A stretch of 31,226 bases of DNA, taken from Triparma columacea. Its lineage: Eukaryota; Sar; Bolidophyceae; Parmales; Triparmaceae. Within the stretch, counting starts at the first letter, position 1; every line of letters begins with the position of its first letter. Below are positions 1 through 10,076 of this stretch, piece by piece. The position numbers were made by a program, and so were the translations under genes. Where the stretch lies: contig BRYA01000407.1 in NCBI GenBank assembly GCA_030267965.1, positions 10,243 to 41,468 on the forward strand, read 5' to 3'. The notes under the pieces are model-generated. The model was not told the DNA's origin. It saw nothing but the letters and a program-made list of their open reading frames with translations, and made no database searches.

Positions 1-37
1 TTTGTAATTCTCCCCCCCTTCCTCCCCCCCCCTTTAC

Positions 38-1767
38 CTGTTCATCCCATCCGTTCTGTTCCCCCCTCATCCCAACCTTAGGTTGACTGCATCTCCATAT
101 GCTTCCACAATCCCCCCTGTTGCTCCAGCACAAAACGGGCACCCTCCCCTCGCTCCTGTGTTTCCCCATCATTTTAATAACCTCATCAGTCGCTCCCCTC
201 GGTACAACAATCTCCCTCGGGTAGCTCCTGCAGACCTCGTAGTCAGCGTTGGCGGTGGATATCCTGTAAGGGCTGGGTACACCCTTCATTCCGCCACCCC
301 TGGCGGCGTGGATACGAGGTGTGAAACAACCTTGTCTACCGAACTCCTGTGAGGTTGAGTAACCCTCCGTCAACCCGTCCTCCTTTACAGCGTCGCCGAC
401 GGGGGGAGGGATAATAGGTGAGTATTTTTTACCCTCGAACGCGAAGAGGTACTCACGGCCCTGACGGCCTGGGAAGGCGTACGTCATTAGTGCACCGAAA
501 GCCTTCTGCGCCTCCTGCTGCGTGTTCGGTGTCACGGACATTCTCAGTGTGCTTGGGAGCTTTAGGGATATAACTACGGTCGTCTTTGAGGGGATGAAGG
601 AGGAGGAAGAGGAAGATGATTGGGAGGAAGAAGGGGGGGAAGGTTGGAAGGAACTTGCAGACACGGAACCCTCGTATACGACGGTTGTTACGGTGCTGAT
701 TTCACCTAACTTCACCTCCCACTTTTCGCCACGGCCGACAACGCTAAGCCTAGAGAGAGGGAGATAGTTGGGGGGTGGTGAGTTTTTGTTTCCGAGTTTT
801 TCCTTTCTTGTGTATTCAGTGGGGCTCACCTGTAAGTGGTCATGACTAGTTTGCACCCGTGCACGTTAATGCCGCCCTTAACTTGGCACGACACATTCTC
901 CAGGTACATGGTTATCTGCTCCCCTGGGAGGAGGGAGAGGAGGTTCAATATGTCGTCCCACTGGGGGGAGGAGGACTTGGGGGAGGCTAAGGTTTGGGGG
1001 GAGGGAACGGGGAGGGCGGAGGGAGGGACCATTGGGGGGAGCAGGGAGGCAGGAGGGGGAGGGGTCGGAACTGCTGCTGTGGATTGAGCAGGGTGGGGGG
1101 GGGAAGGGTAATGTTGGTGGAGGTGTTAGGGGGTAGGGTAGGTAGGGGGTGCAGGATGTAAGGAGTGGGAAGTTGTCATGTGTTTGTTCCTCAGTATGGT
1201 CGTTTGGCAGCCATTTCACGGTTGCTGGCGTTTAATCATTGCGCGTGTCTCCGAAATGCACGTCGCATATCATATGAAAGAGATGGTTGTGGGATGTCTA
1301 CATCAGCGGAACAAACACTTTCCCCCTTTTCCCTCCTTATCCTTCCATGAGTGTTGTCAGTCACATGAATGTAGTCACTTACCTTCTCCATTTATAAAGT
1401 TGATTCCTCCAAAGTGTGTATCACCCTTTGTTGTTTCTTTTGCTGTTCCTTTTGTTGTTGTTGTGGTTCCTTCCTTTGTTTGTTCCTTTGTTGGTTCATT
1501 TGGTGGTTCGTTCGCTCCTACATTGGCTCCTACATTGGCTCCTATATTAGTTGCTCCTTTAATAATCCCTTTATTAAAACCTCCAATATCATCCTTGTTT
1601 CTTCTCTCTCCTCCAAGTCCTCCTCCTCCTAGTCCTCCTCCAAGTGTATCAACAAGTCCGCCGTTTCCACCATTGGCATCTATTGTTGAGGCATCTATTG
1701 TTGAGGCATCTGCGGTTGAGGCTGCTATTATTGATAGTGGATCTAGACCTTCGCCAACATCTTCCAT
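38..1767 (-). CDS. Myotubularin-family phosphoinositide phosphatase, 5' portion (partial)
   Basis: Exons 1767-1383, 1076-830 and 749-38 join in phase and give 448 residues. The last exon ends at a CAG|GTAAAG donor, so the gene continues left of the window. Residues 1-175 are low complexity (Asn, Gly, Thr, Ser, Pro). Residues about 177-225 match the start of a PH-GRAM domain (LLPGEQITMYLENVSC, then KLVMTTYRLSVVG). After a Ser-rich insert comes the entry to the myotubularin phosphatase core, with YRISTANADYEVCRSYPRE followed by RCSQPKVG at 430-437; both are family hallmarks. The catalytic Cys-X5-Arg loop should lie in a later exon outside the window, so I cannot say whether the enzyme is active. 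The family removes the 3-phosphate from PI3P and PI(3,5)P2 on endosomal membranes. The start codon at 1767 is the first ATG of the first exon. The long plus-strand ORF at 1178-1804 is only its antisense. Confidence 0.82.
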
Positions 1768-2225
1768 TTTTCACCTCTTTAGGCACTATTTAGGCAATAT
1801 ATAGTGTTATACACACACACACACCTAAACACGCCTACACACAACTATATAAGCACTATTGAATCACTAGATTGAGATAGATTAAGAATTTGGACACACC
1901 AAAGATTTGGACCAAATCCGAACCAAATAAAATATGACAAAGATTTGTTTTTGATTTTCTTCCGATTTTCTTCCCTTTCCTAATCACCACGTTATCATCC
2001 GTTATCACCGTCCGCCGCGTTGCTCTTCGTCGCACGTCATCACTCCCCTGACGCATCGTCCCCCGCCCATCTCCACTGAGCGCTCCTCACTCTGTCAACG
2101 CAGGCACACTGTTGCATCATCCTCATTCCGTCCCTCACACCCCACAACCTACATGCATCTTCCCACGCCCCGGCACCCAAACCCCCTCTCATTCATTGAT
2201 GTTGGTGGCAAGGTAGTTGAGGAAC
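1768..2225. other. Intergenic region between the myotubularin gene and BspA-type gene A
   Basis: It is AT-rich next to the myotubularin start, with a short AC microsatellite near 1811-1825, and it should contain that gene's promoter. From about 2166 the sequence belongs to the left end of the segmental duplicate shared with 21229 onward. The 66-codon minus-strand ORF at 1856-2056 has no recognisable feature and was not called. Confidence 0.6.
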
Positions 2226-5200
2226 TTAGACTGGAGTACAAGGGTTTTGCAACTTTACGTACTTTCCGGAGCCAGAGGTGGTACCAATAGGGCAAAGTAT
2301 GCATTGTCCGTTAGTGGGGGGTACAAGACTAGTTCCTTCTTGGCCGGAGTCATCAAACATTTTGACAAATTTGTAGTAGTAGACATTGCATACATTCCAG
2401 ACTTTGACGTCGACGACAAAAGCACTTGCAAAATTGAACATAAACGACATGTCAGTGACACTCGAGACATCCCAACTCCCAATATCCTGGTTGAAGTCAG
2501 TCGCATGACTACGTTTCATTCAAGGCCGAGTGGAGATGTGCGAGATGAGATTTGCGTGTGGTGTGTGTGAATGTTAGAATGAGAAGCGAATGTATTAAAT
2601 TACTCAAAATAGAATGCAGCGAAGATAGCACACAAACCACGAAGACCTCATCTCAAAAGCGTCTCTCAATACTCACGAGAACATCCCGTACATAATGGTG
2701 ACACTCGAGACATCCCAACTCCCAATATCCTTGTTGAAGTCAGTCGCATAACTACGTTTAATTCAAGGCCGAGTGGAGATGTGCGAGATGAGATTTGCGT
2801 GTGGTGTGTGTGTGTGAATGTTAGAATGAGAAGCGAATGTATTAAATTACTCAAAATAGAATGCAGCGAAGATAGCACACAAACCACGAAGACCTCATCT
2901 CAAAAGCGTCTCTCAATACTCACCCGAACATACGATACATGTCAGTGACACTCGAGACATCCCAGCCCCCAATATCCTTGTTGAAGACTTGAGCGAAACT
3001 GCGTATAATTCAAGACCGAGTGGAGATGAGCGGGATGAGATTTGCGGTGTGCGTGTGCATGTGTAAATGTTAGAATGAGAAGCGAGTATATTACTTAAAA
3101 TAGAATGCAGCAAAGATAACACGCAAACCACGAAGACCTCATCTCCAACGCATCTCTCAATACTCACGAGAACATCCCGTACATAATGGTGACACTCGAG
3201 ACATCCCAACTCTCAATATCCTTGTTGAATTCGGTCGCGTAACTGCGTTTCATTCAAGGCAGAGTGGAGATGTGCGAAATGAGATTTGCGTGTGCGTGTG
3301 TGAATGTTAGGAGAAGCAAGTGTATTAAATTACATAAAATAGAATGCCACAAAGAAAGCACGCAAACCACGAAGACCTAATCTTCAAAGCATCTCTCAAT
3401 ACTCACTTGAACATAGACCTCATGTCAGTGACACTCGAGACATCCCAACTCCCAATATCCTTGTTGAAGACATAAGCATTACTGCGTATAATTCAAGGCC
3501 GAGTGGAGATGTGCGGGATGAGATTTGCGGTGTGCGTGTGCATGTGTAAATGTTAGAATGAGAAGCGAGTATATTACTTAAAATAGAATGCAGCAAAGAT
3601 AGCACGCAAACCACAAAGACCTCATCTCCAAAGCATCTCTCAATACTCACTCGAACATAGACGTCATGTCAGTGACACTCGAGACATCCCAACTTCCAAT
3701 ATCCTGGTTGAAGACTTCTGCGGAACTGCATTGAATCAATGCCGAGTGGAGATGTGCGAGATGAGATTTGCGTGTGCATGTGTGAATGTTAGAATGAGAA
3801 GCGAGTGTATTAAATTACTTAAAATAGAATGCCACAAAGATAGCAGGCGAACCGAGAAGACCTCATCTAAAAAGCATCTCTCAATACTCACGCGAACATA
3901 CCAATCATGTCAGTGACACTCGAGACATCCCAACTCCCAATATCCTTGTTGAAGACATAAGCGCGACTGCGTTTAATTTAATGCCGAGAAAAGATGTGCG
4001 AGATGAGATTTGCGTTTGCGTGTGTGCATGTTAGAATGAGATGCGAGTATATTACTTAATATAGAATGCCACAAAGATAGCACGCAAACAACGAAGACCA
4101 CCACTCCAAAGCATCTCTAAATACTCACGTGAACATATTATACATGTCAGTGACACTCGAGACATCCCAACTCCCAATATCCTGGTTGAAGACTTCTGCG
4201 CCACTGCATTTAGTTAAATGCCGAGTGGAGATGTGCGAGATAAGATTTGCGTGTGCGTTTGTGAATGTTAGAATGAGAAGCGAGTATATTACTCAAAAAT
4301 GGAATGCAGCAAAGATAACACGCAAACCACAAAGACCTCATCTCCAAAGCATATCTCAATACTCACAAGAACATTTGCTGCATGTTCGTGACACTCGAGA
4401 CGTTCCATCCGCTGATGTCCTCGTTGAATGCAGATTTGGATTCGAATGCCTTCGACATGTCAGTTACATCCCTCGTGCACCTGCTCAGCCGGCGATTTAA
4501 TTTTGGTCCGCAGGGGGCGGATTGCCGAGAGGAGAATATAAGGGTTAGTTGTTACTTGGGGCTCGCTTGTTCATCCTCCCGTGATGCTTCGTTGTCCCGT
4601 CTCACTTTTTCCGCCTGCCCACCACATAGCCCCAGCGGCAATCTCTCTACTCGTTCTTCCAACTACTTACCAGTCCCTGATGTTGCCGTATGTTTTTGTC
4701 GCAAGGGTAGAATCAGAAAACCAGAGAAAAAGTGCTTTTCTGAAGCTACTATTATCGAGGCTGGGTAATGGGGTGCAAGGGTTTTGGCCCTCTACAAAAA
4801 AATCTGAGCCGGAGGTAAAACAAGCAGGGCAAGCTATGCATTTTCCGTTAGTGTCGGGTACCAGACTAGTTGTTGGTTGGCCGGAGTCAGTGAACATGTC
4901 ACTTAAAAAGTTAGCCGGGACTTTGCATATATTCCAGCTTGTGACGTTCTTGACAAAGGCTCTTGCGTCATAGAACATAGCCTCCATGTCAGTGACATCA
5001 GAGACATCCCAACTCCCAATATCCTGGTTGAAGACTTTTGCGCCACTGCGTTTAATTCAAAGCCGAGTGGAGATGTGCGACATGAGATTTGCGGTGTGCG
5101 TGTGTGAATATTAGAATGAGAAGCAAGTGTATTACTTAATACAGAATGCCACAAAGATAGCACGCAAACCACGAAGACCTCATCTCCAAAGCATATCTCA

Positions 5201-7459
5201 ATACTCACCCGAACATATACCTCATGTCAGTGACACTCGAGACATCCCAAAGTCCAATATCCTGGTTGAAGGCTTTTGCGGCACTGCGTTTAATTCATGG
5301 CCGAGTGGTGATTTGCGAGATGAGATTTGCGTGTGCGTATGTGAATGTTAGAATAGGAAGCGAGTATCTTACTTAAAATGGAATGCAGCAAAGATGGCAC
5401 ACAAATCACGAAGACCTCATCTCCTCAGCATCTCTCAATACTCACAAGAACATAAGCCTCATCTCAGTGACACCCGAGACGTCCCATCTGCTGAGGTCCT
5501 CGTTGAATGTAGATTTGCCATTGAATGCACTCGACATTTTAGTAACATCCCTTGTGCACCTGCTCAGCCGTCGATTTAATTTTAATACGCAGGAGAGGAG
5601 AATATCAGGGTTAGTTGTTACTTGGGCTCGCTTGTTCATCCTCCAGTGATGCGTCGTTGTCCCGTCCACTTTGTCCGCCTGCCCACAACATAGCCCCCCT
5701 CTGCATCTTCTCTACTCGCTTGTTCTTCCAACTACTTACCAGTCCGTGATGTTGCCGTATGTGCTTGCAGCAAGATGTTGATTAGAAAACCAGAGAGCAA
5801 GTGCATTAATGAAGCCACCATTACTGAGGCTGGATACTGGGGTGCAAGGGTTTTGGCCATATACGTACTCTCCAGAGCCAGAGGTTAAACACACATTAGG
5901 GCATGTTATGCATGGTCCGTTAGTGGGGGGTACCAGACTAGTTTCTTCTTGGCCGGAGTAGGTGAACATGTTAACAAAATTGCCGACTTTGCAAACGTTC
6001 CAGCTTGTGACGACCTTGTCGAAGGCAGTTGCACCATAGAACATATACCTCATGTCCTCGACATTAGAAACATCCCAACTCCCAATATCCTGGTTGAAGA
6101 CTTGAGCGTCACTGCGTTTAATTCAATGCCAAGTGAAGATGTGCGAGATGAGATTTGCGTGTGCGTGTTTGAATGTTAGAATGAGAAGCGAGTGTATTAA
6201 ATTACTTAAAATAGAATGCCACAAAGATAGCACGCGAACCGAGAAGACCTCGTCTTCAAAGCATCTCTCAATACTCACAAGAACATACTATCCATGTCAG
6301 TGACACTCGAGACATCCCAACTCCCAATGTTCTTGTTGAAGGCTTTTGCCTCACTGCGTTTAATTCAAGGCCGAATGGAGATGTGCGAGATGAGATTTGC
6401 GTGTGCGTTTGTGAATGTTAGAATGAGAAGCAAGCGTATTACTCAATATAGATAAAAGATAGCACGCAAACCACGAAGACCTCATCTCCAAAGCATCTCT
6501 CAATACTCACGCGAACATACCCTCCATGTCAGTGACACTCGAGACATTCCAACTTCCAATATCCTGGTTGAAGACATTAGCGCCACTGCGTCCACCAGAG
6601 AACATAAAACCCATTTCAGTGACACTCGAGACATCCCATCCGCTGATGTCCTCGTTGAATGCAGTTTTGCCAGCGAATGCACTCGACATGTCAGTGACAT
6701 TCTTCGTGCACCTGCTCAGCCGGCGATATAATTTGGGTCCACAGGGGGCGGATTGCCGAGAGGGAAATATCAGGGTTAGTTGTTTTAGGAGCTCGCGTTT
6801 TTATCCTCCAGTGATGCGTCGTTGTCCCGTCCACTTTGTCCGCCTGCCCACCACATAGCCCCACCGGCAATCTCTCTACTCGTTCTTCCAACTACTTACC
6901 AGTCCGTGATGCTGCCGTATGTTTTTGTCGCAAGGGTAGAATTAGAAAACCAGAGATCAAGTGCCTTTCTGAAGGTACTGTTGTCGAGGCAGGGAGGAGT
7001 GGGCGCAGGCGCGTCGTCGGGCTCAGATGGCTGCGGAGTTGTGGGCGCAAGCGTAGGCCTGTTGCCCTTGTTGCCCTTGCTGCCCTTGCTGCCCTTGTTG
7101 CCCTTGCTTCTCTTGCTGCCCTTGCTGCCCTTGCTGCCCTTGCTGCCCTTGCTGCCCTTGCTGCCCTTGCTGCCCTTGCTGCCCTTGCTGCCCTTGCTGC
7201 CCTTGCTGCCCTTGCTGCCCTTGCTGCCCTTGCTGCCCTTGCTGCCCTTGCTGCCCTTGTTGCTCTTCCCAAAACTGCCAAGAGTGGTTGCTTCAACAGA
7301 AGTGGTTGCTTTGTTGACTTCTTTCAACACATCCGTGCTGGTGCCATCAGAAAGGCCTCTTGAAGGGGACCTCAGCGACTTGTCAGTCCCGTGGCTAGTG
7401 ATGACGAGGAATACCAAAACTAGCAGCAAAGTAGCGAACGAAGTTACTAGTGACTTCAT
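2226..7459 (-). CDS. BspA-type (DUF285) leucine-rich repeat secreted protein, gene A
   Basis: Sixteen exons, all joined by phase-2 introns, give an uninterrupted 897-aa protein: 7459-6900, 6711-6511, 6353-6279, 6111-5740, 5559-5446, 5283-5209, 5045-4671, 4480-4367, 4203-4129, 3966-3892, 3725-3651, 3481-3407, 3242-3168, 2998-2924, 2751-2677, 2508-2226. It begins with a signal peptide ([19 protein letters not shown]), then a Gly-Ser-Lys repeat stretch and a Pro/Thr linker. Three modules follow. Each has an entry motif (ALDLWFSN...TYG.ITDW), a cap exon (VTDM..AF......FNEDIS.W), a variable number of 25-residue repeats ([18 protein letters not shown]), and a closing Cys-rich segment (WNVCKV...SGQ..TSLVP.TNG.C..C). 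The last module has seven single-repeat exons. There is no membrane anchor at the C-terminus, so it is probably secreted or wall-bound. BspA repeats are known from bacterial and protist surface proteins; adhesion here is inferred. The start at 7459 is the first ATG; an upstream TTG at 7483 is in frame but unlikely. Confidence 0.85.
2677..4203 (-). repeat. Tandem exon-plus-intron repeat array in gene A
   Basis: Seven consecutive units start at 4203, 3966, 3725, 3481, 3242, 2998 and 2751, spaced 237-247 bp. Each is a 75-nt exon encoding one BspA repeat plus an intron of about 165 nt. The introns are visibly alike: they start GTGAGTATTGAGAGA, contain a conserved TTCTAACATTC and end near TTAAACGCAG. 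The same unit also occurs singly at 6353-6279 and 5283-5209. Exon-plus-intron duplication is the simplest explanation. Confidence 0.92.
7061..7266 (-). repeat. 9-bp minisatellite coding for (Gly-Ser-Lys)n
   Basis: About 22 copies of a 9-bp unit (CTTGCTGCC on the plus strand) lie in exon 1 of gene A and read GSK in the gene frame. Variants occur at the ends (Asn for Ser, one Arg). Glycine at every third residue resembles a collagen-like tract, but there is no proline within it. The array also opens long spurious Leu-Leu-Pro and Ala-Ala-Leu ORFs on the other strand. Confidence 0.9.
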
Positions 7460-8027
7460 CTTTGTCAAAATGAATATGATCAATGTTCAACGGCGAGGGC
7501 GAAGAGAAAGGGCAATTTTGTGTGAGATATCGCACGCTATTAGGGCAGAATAAGTATCTTATATTGTTTTGAAGGTTGTGTGTGCCTTATATACGTATAT
7601 TTACAAACTTCTAAGGACTCAATCGACCAGAATTCTGAGTAGATGTCGAGAACGAGGCGGATATCAAAATACCCTATTTTTCTTGATTGAATAGTAGCGG
7701 GGGGGGAGAAAAGCAGTGGTCGATACAAACAAGTGATTCCAAAGCGTTTACAACTCCTTCAACGCTTACCTCTGTCTGATGAAATCTTTTATGAGTTGGT
7801 TTGTTTGTTGATTGAACACAGTGGCAAACAAATGGAAAATGGCTTGGGAAAGTGCAGTAGGATAAAAATCAAAAAGTGGGAATAGACAACTTTTTATCCG
7901 ATTCGGAGGAGAGAGGGATGTTGAGGTACGTGGTTGTGCAAAACAATTAAAGTTTCGACGCAAATATTTTGGTTTTTTTCACCAATTATTCTTTTTGGGT
8001 TGCTCTCATAACCTTTATGTACAAAAA
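7460..8027. other. Upstream region of gene A with a decayed ORF copy
   Basis: It contains the presumed promoter of gene A and the 3' flank of the photolyase gene. On the plus strand, about 7734-7970 resembles the 85-codon ORF found intact at 25424-25681. Here the frame is broken: an extra base near 7820-7830 and an early stop follow a shared start (IPKRLQLLQRLPLSDEIFYE). No other gene is supported. Confidence 0.6.
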
Positions 8028-9975
8028 TCAAACATCCTCCTTCTTCAACATCTCCCCTACCGTCCTCTTCTTCCCCCCAACTTTCCCCCCCGCCCCGCCT
8101 AGCCACCCCTCAAGTCCCCCTCCCCCTCCTCCCCCCGACCCCTCTAGTCTCCCCCTCGCTTCCTTGAAGTCCCCTTCCCTCATCTTGTACCCACCGCTCC
8201 TCTTCTCCTTGAGCCCGCCGTCGTTCCCTGGTTTGTCCCCGAACCCGAAGCACCATAGGACTCCCCCGTAGCTCGGGGGCCCGTAACCGTCAAGCGCGTA
8301 CCTGTCGTTGAGCCTGCACAGCGTGGAGAGGGACGCGGGGACGGAGTAGCCGCCGGTCCGGAGCCAAGAAACCGCCTGGCGACCCCAAGTCATTCTAACG
8401 TTGTTGTGGAGCTCGCCGGTATGAAGGAGATACGACTGCATACTGTAAGGAGGGAAAGCAAGAATAGGAGGGGTAAGTTGTAATCTACCCACCAGGCGGA
8501 CTGGCAAGGCGGACCGCTGCCCACATTCTCACCTGTTCCAAACCGGGCAAACCGAGGAGCAGTTTTCCAAACGCTCAGCCAATTTGCCGTTATCGCCTGC
8601 TGAACCATCGCTAACGAAGGACGCTTTAACCCAGTTCGGAACATTGACGGATCCCTTGTAGTCCCGGTTGTACATGCAGTGTAGATAGCTTCCTTCCCTC
8701 CACTTCAAAATCTCGTCAGACATCTTCACAGATTTAGTCGAAAGGACGGTCGAGACGAGCGGGAAGATTGACACCACGCCCATGTTCAAATAGCAGCTGC
8801 GCGTGAAAAACGGGGCGGGGCGGTGGGGAGGGGAAGGGGGGCACGAGTTAGCGAAGGCACCCAACCTTCTCCTCCGACCTCTCACTAACCCTCCCCTTGT
8901 CCTCCTTCCTCTCCTCACCTCATCCTGCTTACGCTGTGTGGAAACCTCGCGTCGTTCCTTTTCTTAGCGTAGTTCTGCAAGCCCTTGCCACTAACGAACC
9001 TCTCCCACCTCCTCATCGCCGCGCCGGTGCTTCCGAAGGTCTGCTGGCAGGGCATTGGACCGGCGCAATCAGGACCAACCATCTTTGCGACTACCCACAC
9101 CTTCAGGTTCCCAAGAGCGCGGAAATCAACTCCGCTCATCACGTCAACTTTGGCCGTCTTCCAAAGCCTTGGTGTAAAATCCTCGATCTCTTCCTCCTTC
9201 AACCTTGCCTTGATCTGAACTCCATCAAACTCCCCCCTCATGGCAGCCTCAATCCGTTCTACTCTCATTCCTCTCGTCTTGTTCTCCCACTGCCACGCCT
9301 TCATGCGCTCGCACTCAGGGAACAGCCTCGGTGGTACAACCGTGCTCCCGTCAACCCTAATAACTGGGCACTTCAGGTTCCTCTCTAGCCTCTCAACAAT
9401 TCCAAGGTAAGGATCCACAAATGCCTCATCAGTAACGACGAAGGGTACTCCTTTGAAGCAAAGCTCGATCAAGCTAGCGACGACGGCGTTGTGTGGGAGG
9501 GTTGTGTTCAAACCCTTGAGGAGGAAGAAAGTCCTTGAAACTCCCATATCCTCCAAACACGAAGATGAACCTGACATGGACTCACACATGAACGAAAGCC
9601 TTCTAGGGGTTAAAAAAACGTCGCTCTCACTCTCAGGGCAGCTCGCTACGTAAACGGTGACGACGGGTAAGTTCAGGGTGTTGGCAATTTTGGATGCTAC
9701 AGCAAAGGTTGGGTTGAAGGCGCTACCACGAAGACTAACGAGGGGAAGGTGGAGGACGAAACGGGGAGCGTCGTGGGAAGTTTTGAAGGATGATGCGTTT
9801 AAACAACGGGCACGCTCTGAAAGAGGAGGGAGGGGGAAGGGTTGGGTGAGTCGGCGGAAGGGGAAAATGTCATTAAAAAAACATGTTTGAGTTGATATTT
9901 CGCACCTGACAACATCTTAGAGCAGCCATGTACCCTTGTCAGATGCTCATTTATCGACAATGTATTGATATCCAT
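8028..9975 (-). CDS. Class II DNA photolyase (CPD photolyase family)
   Basis: Exons 9975-9906, 9816-8919, 8796-8533 and 8442-8028 join in phase into 548 residues. The N-terminal part (ERARCLNA, then FVLHLPLVSLRGSAFNPTF) matches the class II photolyase Rossmann domain, followed by IRVDGSTVVPP. The middle segment (GAAMRRWERFVSGKGLQNYA.KRND, then CYLNMGVVSIFPL) and the FAD-domain helices (MTWGRQAVSWL at 428-438; LNDRYALDGYGPPSYGG at 455-471) follow class II order. The family repairs UV-induced cyclobutane pyrimidine dimers with blue light and FADH-. The C-terminus carries a Gly-rich then Lys-rich tail (about residues 500-548) absent from typical members. The first exon encodes only 23 residues; I chose it because its phase-1 donor (TCAG|GTGCGA) restores Glu before RARCL. 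It lies 102 bp from the end of the CNBD gene. A non-repair class II homologue is possible. Confidence 0.83.
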
Positions 9976-9995
9976 TTTTTATTTGTGATGGATTG

Positions 9996-10001
9996 TTTAT
10001 T
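9996..10001 (-). terminator. Possible AATAAA poly(A) signal of the TPR/CNBD gene
   Basis: AATAAA on the minus strand, about 76 nt beyond the TGA at 10077 and only about 20 nt before the photolyase ATG. If used, the 3' end of one transcript would lie at or inside the 5' end of the next. Confidence 0.4.
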
Positions 10002-10076
10002 CGCCTTGAGAAAATTCTGGACCCATCCAACCCTAAAAGAAATAAAGTCCACTTCTCTACAATACAACACATACAT

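Larger units (their letters stand above)
2166..7971. repeat. Segmental duplicate, copy 1 (contains gene A)
   Basis: The left edge (cgccccggcacccaaacccc at 2166) and right edge (gacgcaaatattttg to about 7971) match the edges of copy 2 at 21229 and 25655 in direct orientation. Homology covers the 3' flank, the whole gene and about 500 bp of 5' flank. Copy 1 is about 5.8 kb and copy 2 about 4.4 kb; the difference is mainly one extra module, extra repeat exons and a longer GSK tract. Confidence 0.85.

Noticed and set aside
1178..1804. 208-codon plus-strand ORF rich in Pro, Ser and Val
   Set aside because: It overlaps the first exon of the myotubularin gene in antisense, and the minus strand has matching splice sites and a recognised domain downstream.
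2677..4203. Regular repeats of about 240 bp considered as a CRISPR-like or satellite array
   Set aside because: The repeated parts are coding exons plus splice-site-bounded introns with an open joint frame; there are no short direct repeats with unique spacers.
2217..6179. Many plus-strand ORFs containing [13 protein letters not shown]
   Set aside because: They are the antisense of the conserved exon text encoding [16 protein letters not shown], interrupted by introns.
2226..7459. Horizontal transfer of BspA-type genes from bacteria or mycoplasma
   Set aside because: Family resemblance alone suggested it, but the genes have a eukaryotic signal peptide exon and 11-15 introns each; any transfer would be ancient and cannot be shown here.
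6822..7553. Long plus-strand ORFs with Leu-Leu-Pro or Ala-Ala-Leu repeats
   Set aside because: They are antisense readings of the 9-bp array inside exon 1 of gene A; the minus frame has the signal peptide and continues in phase into the repeat exons.
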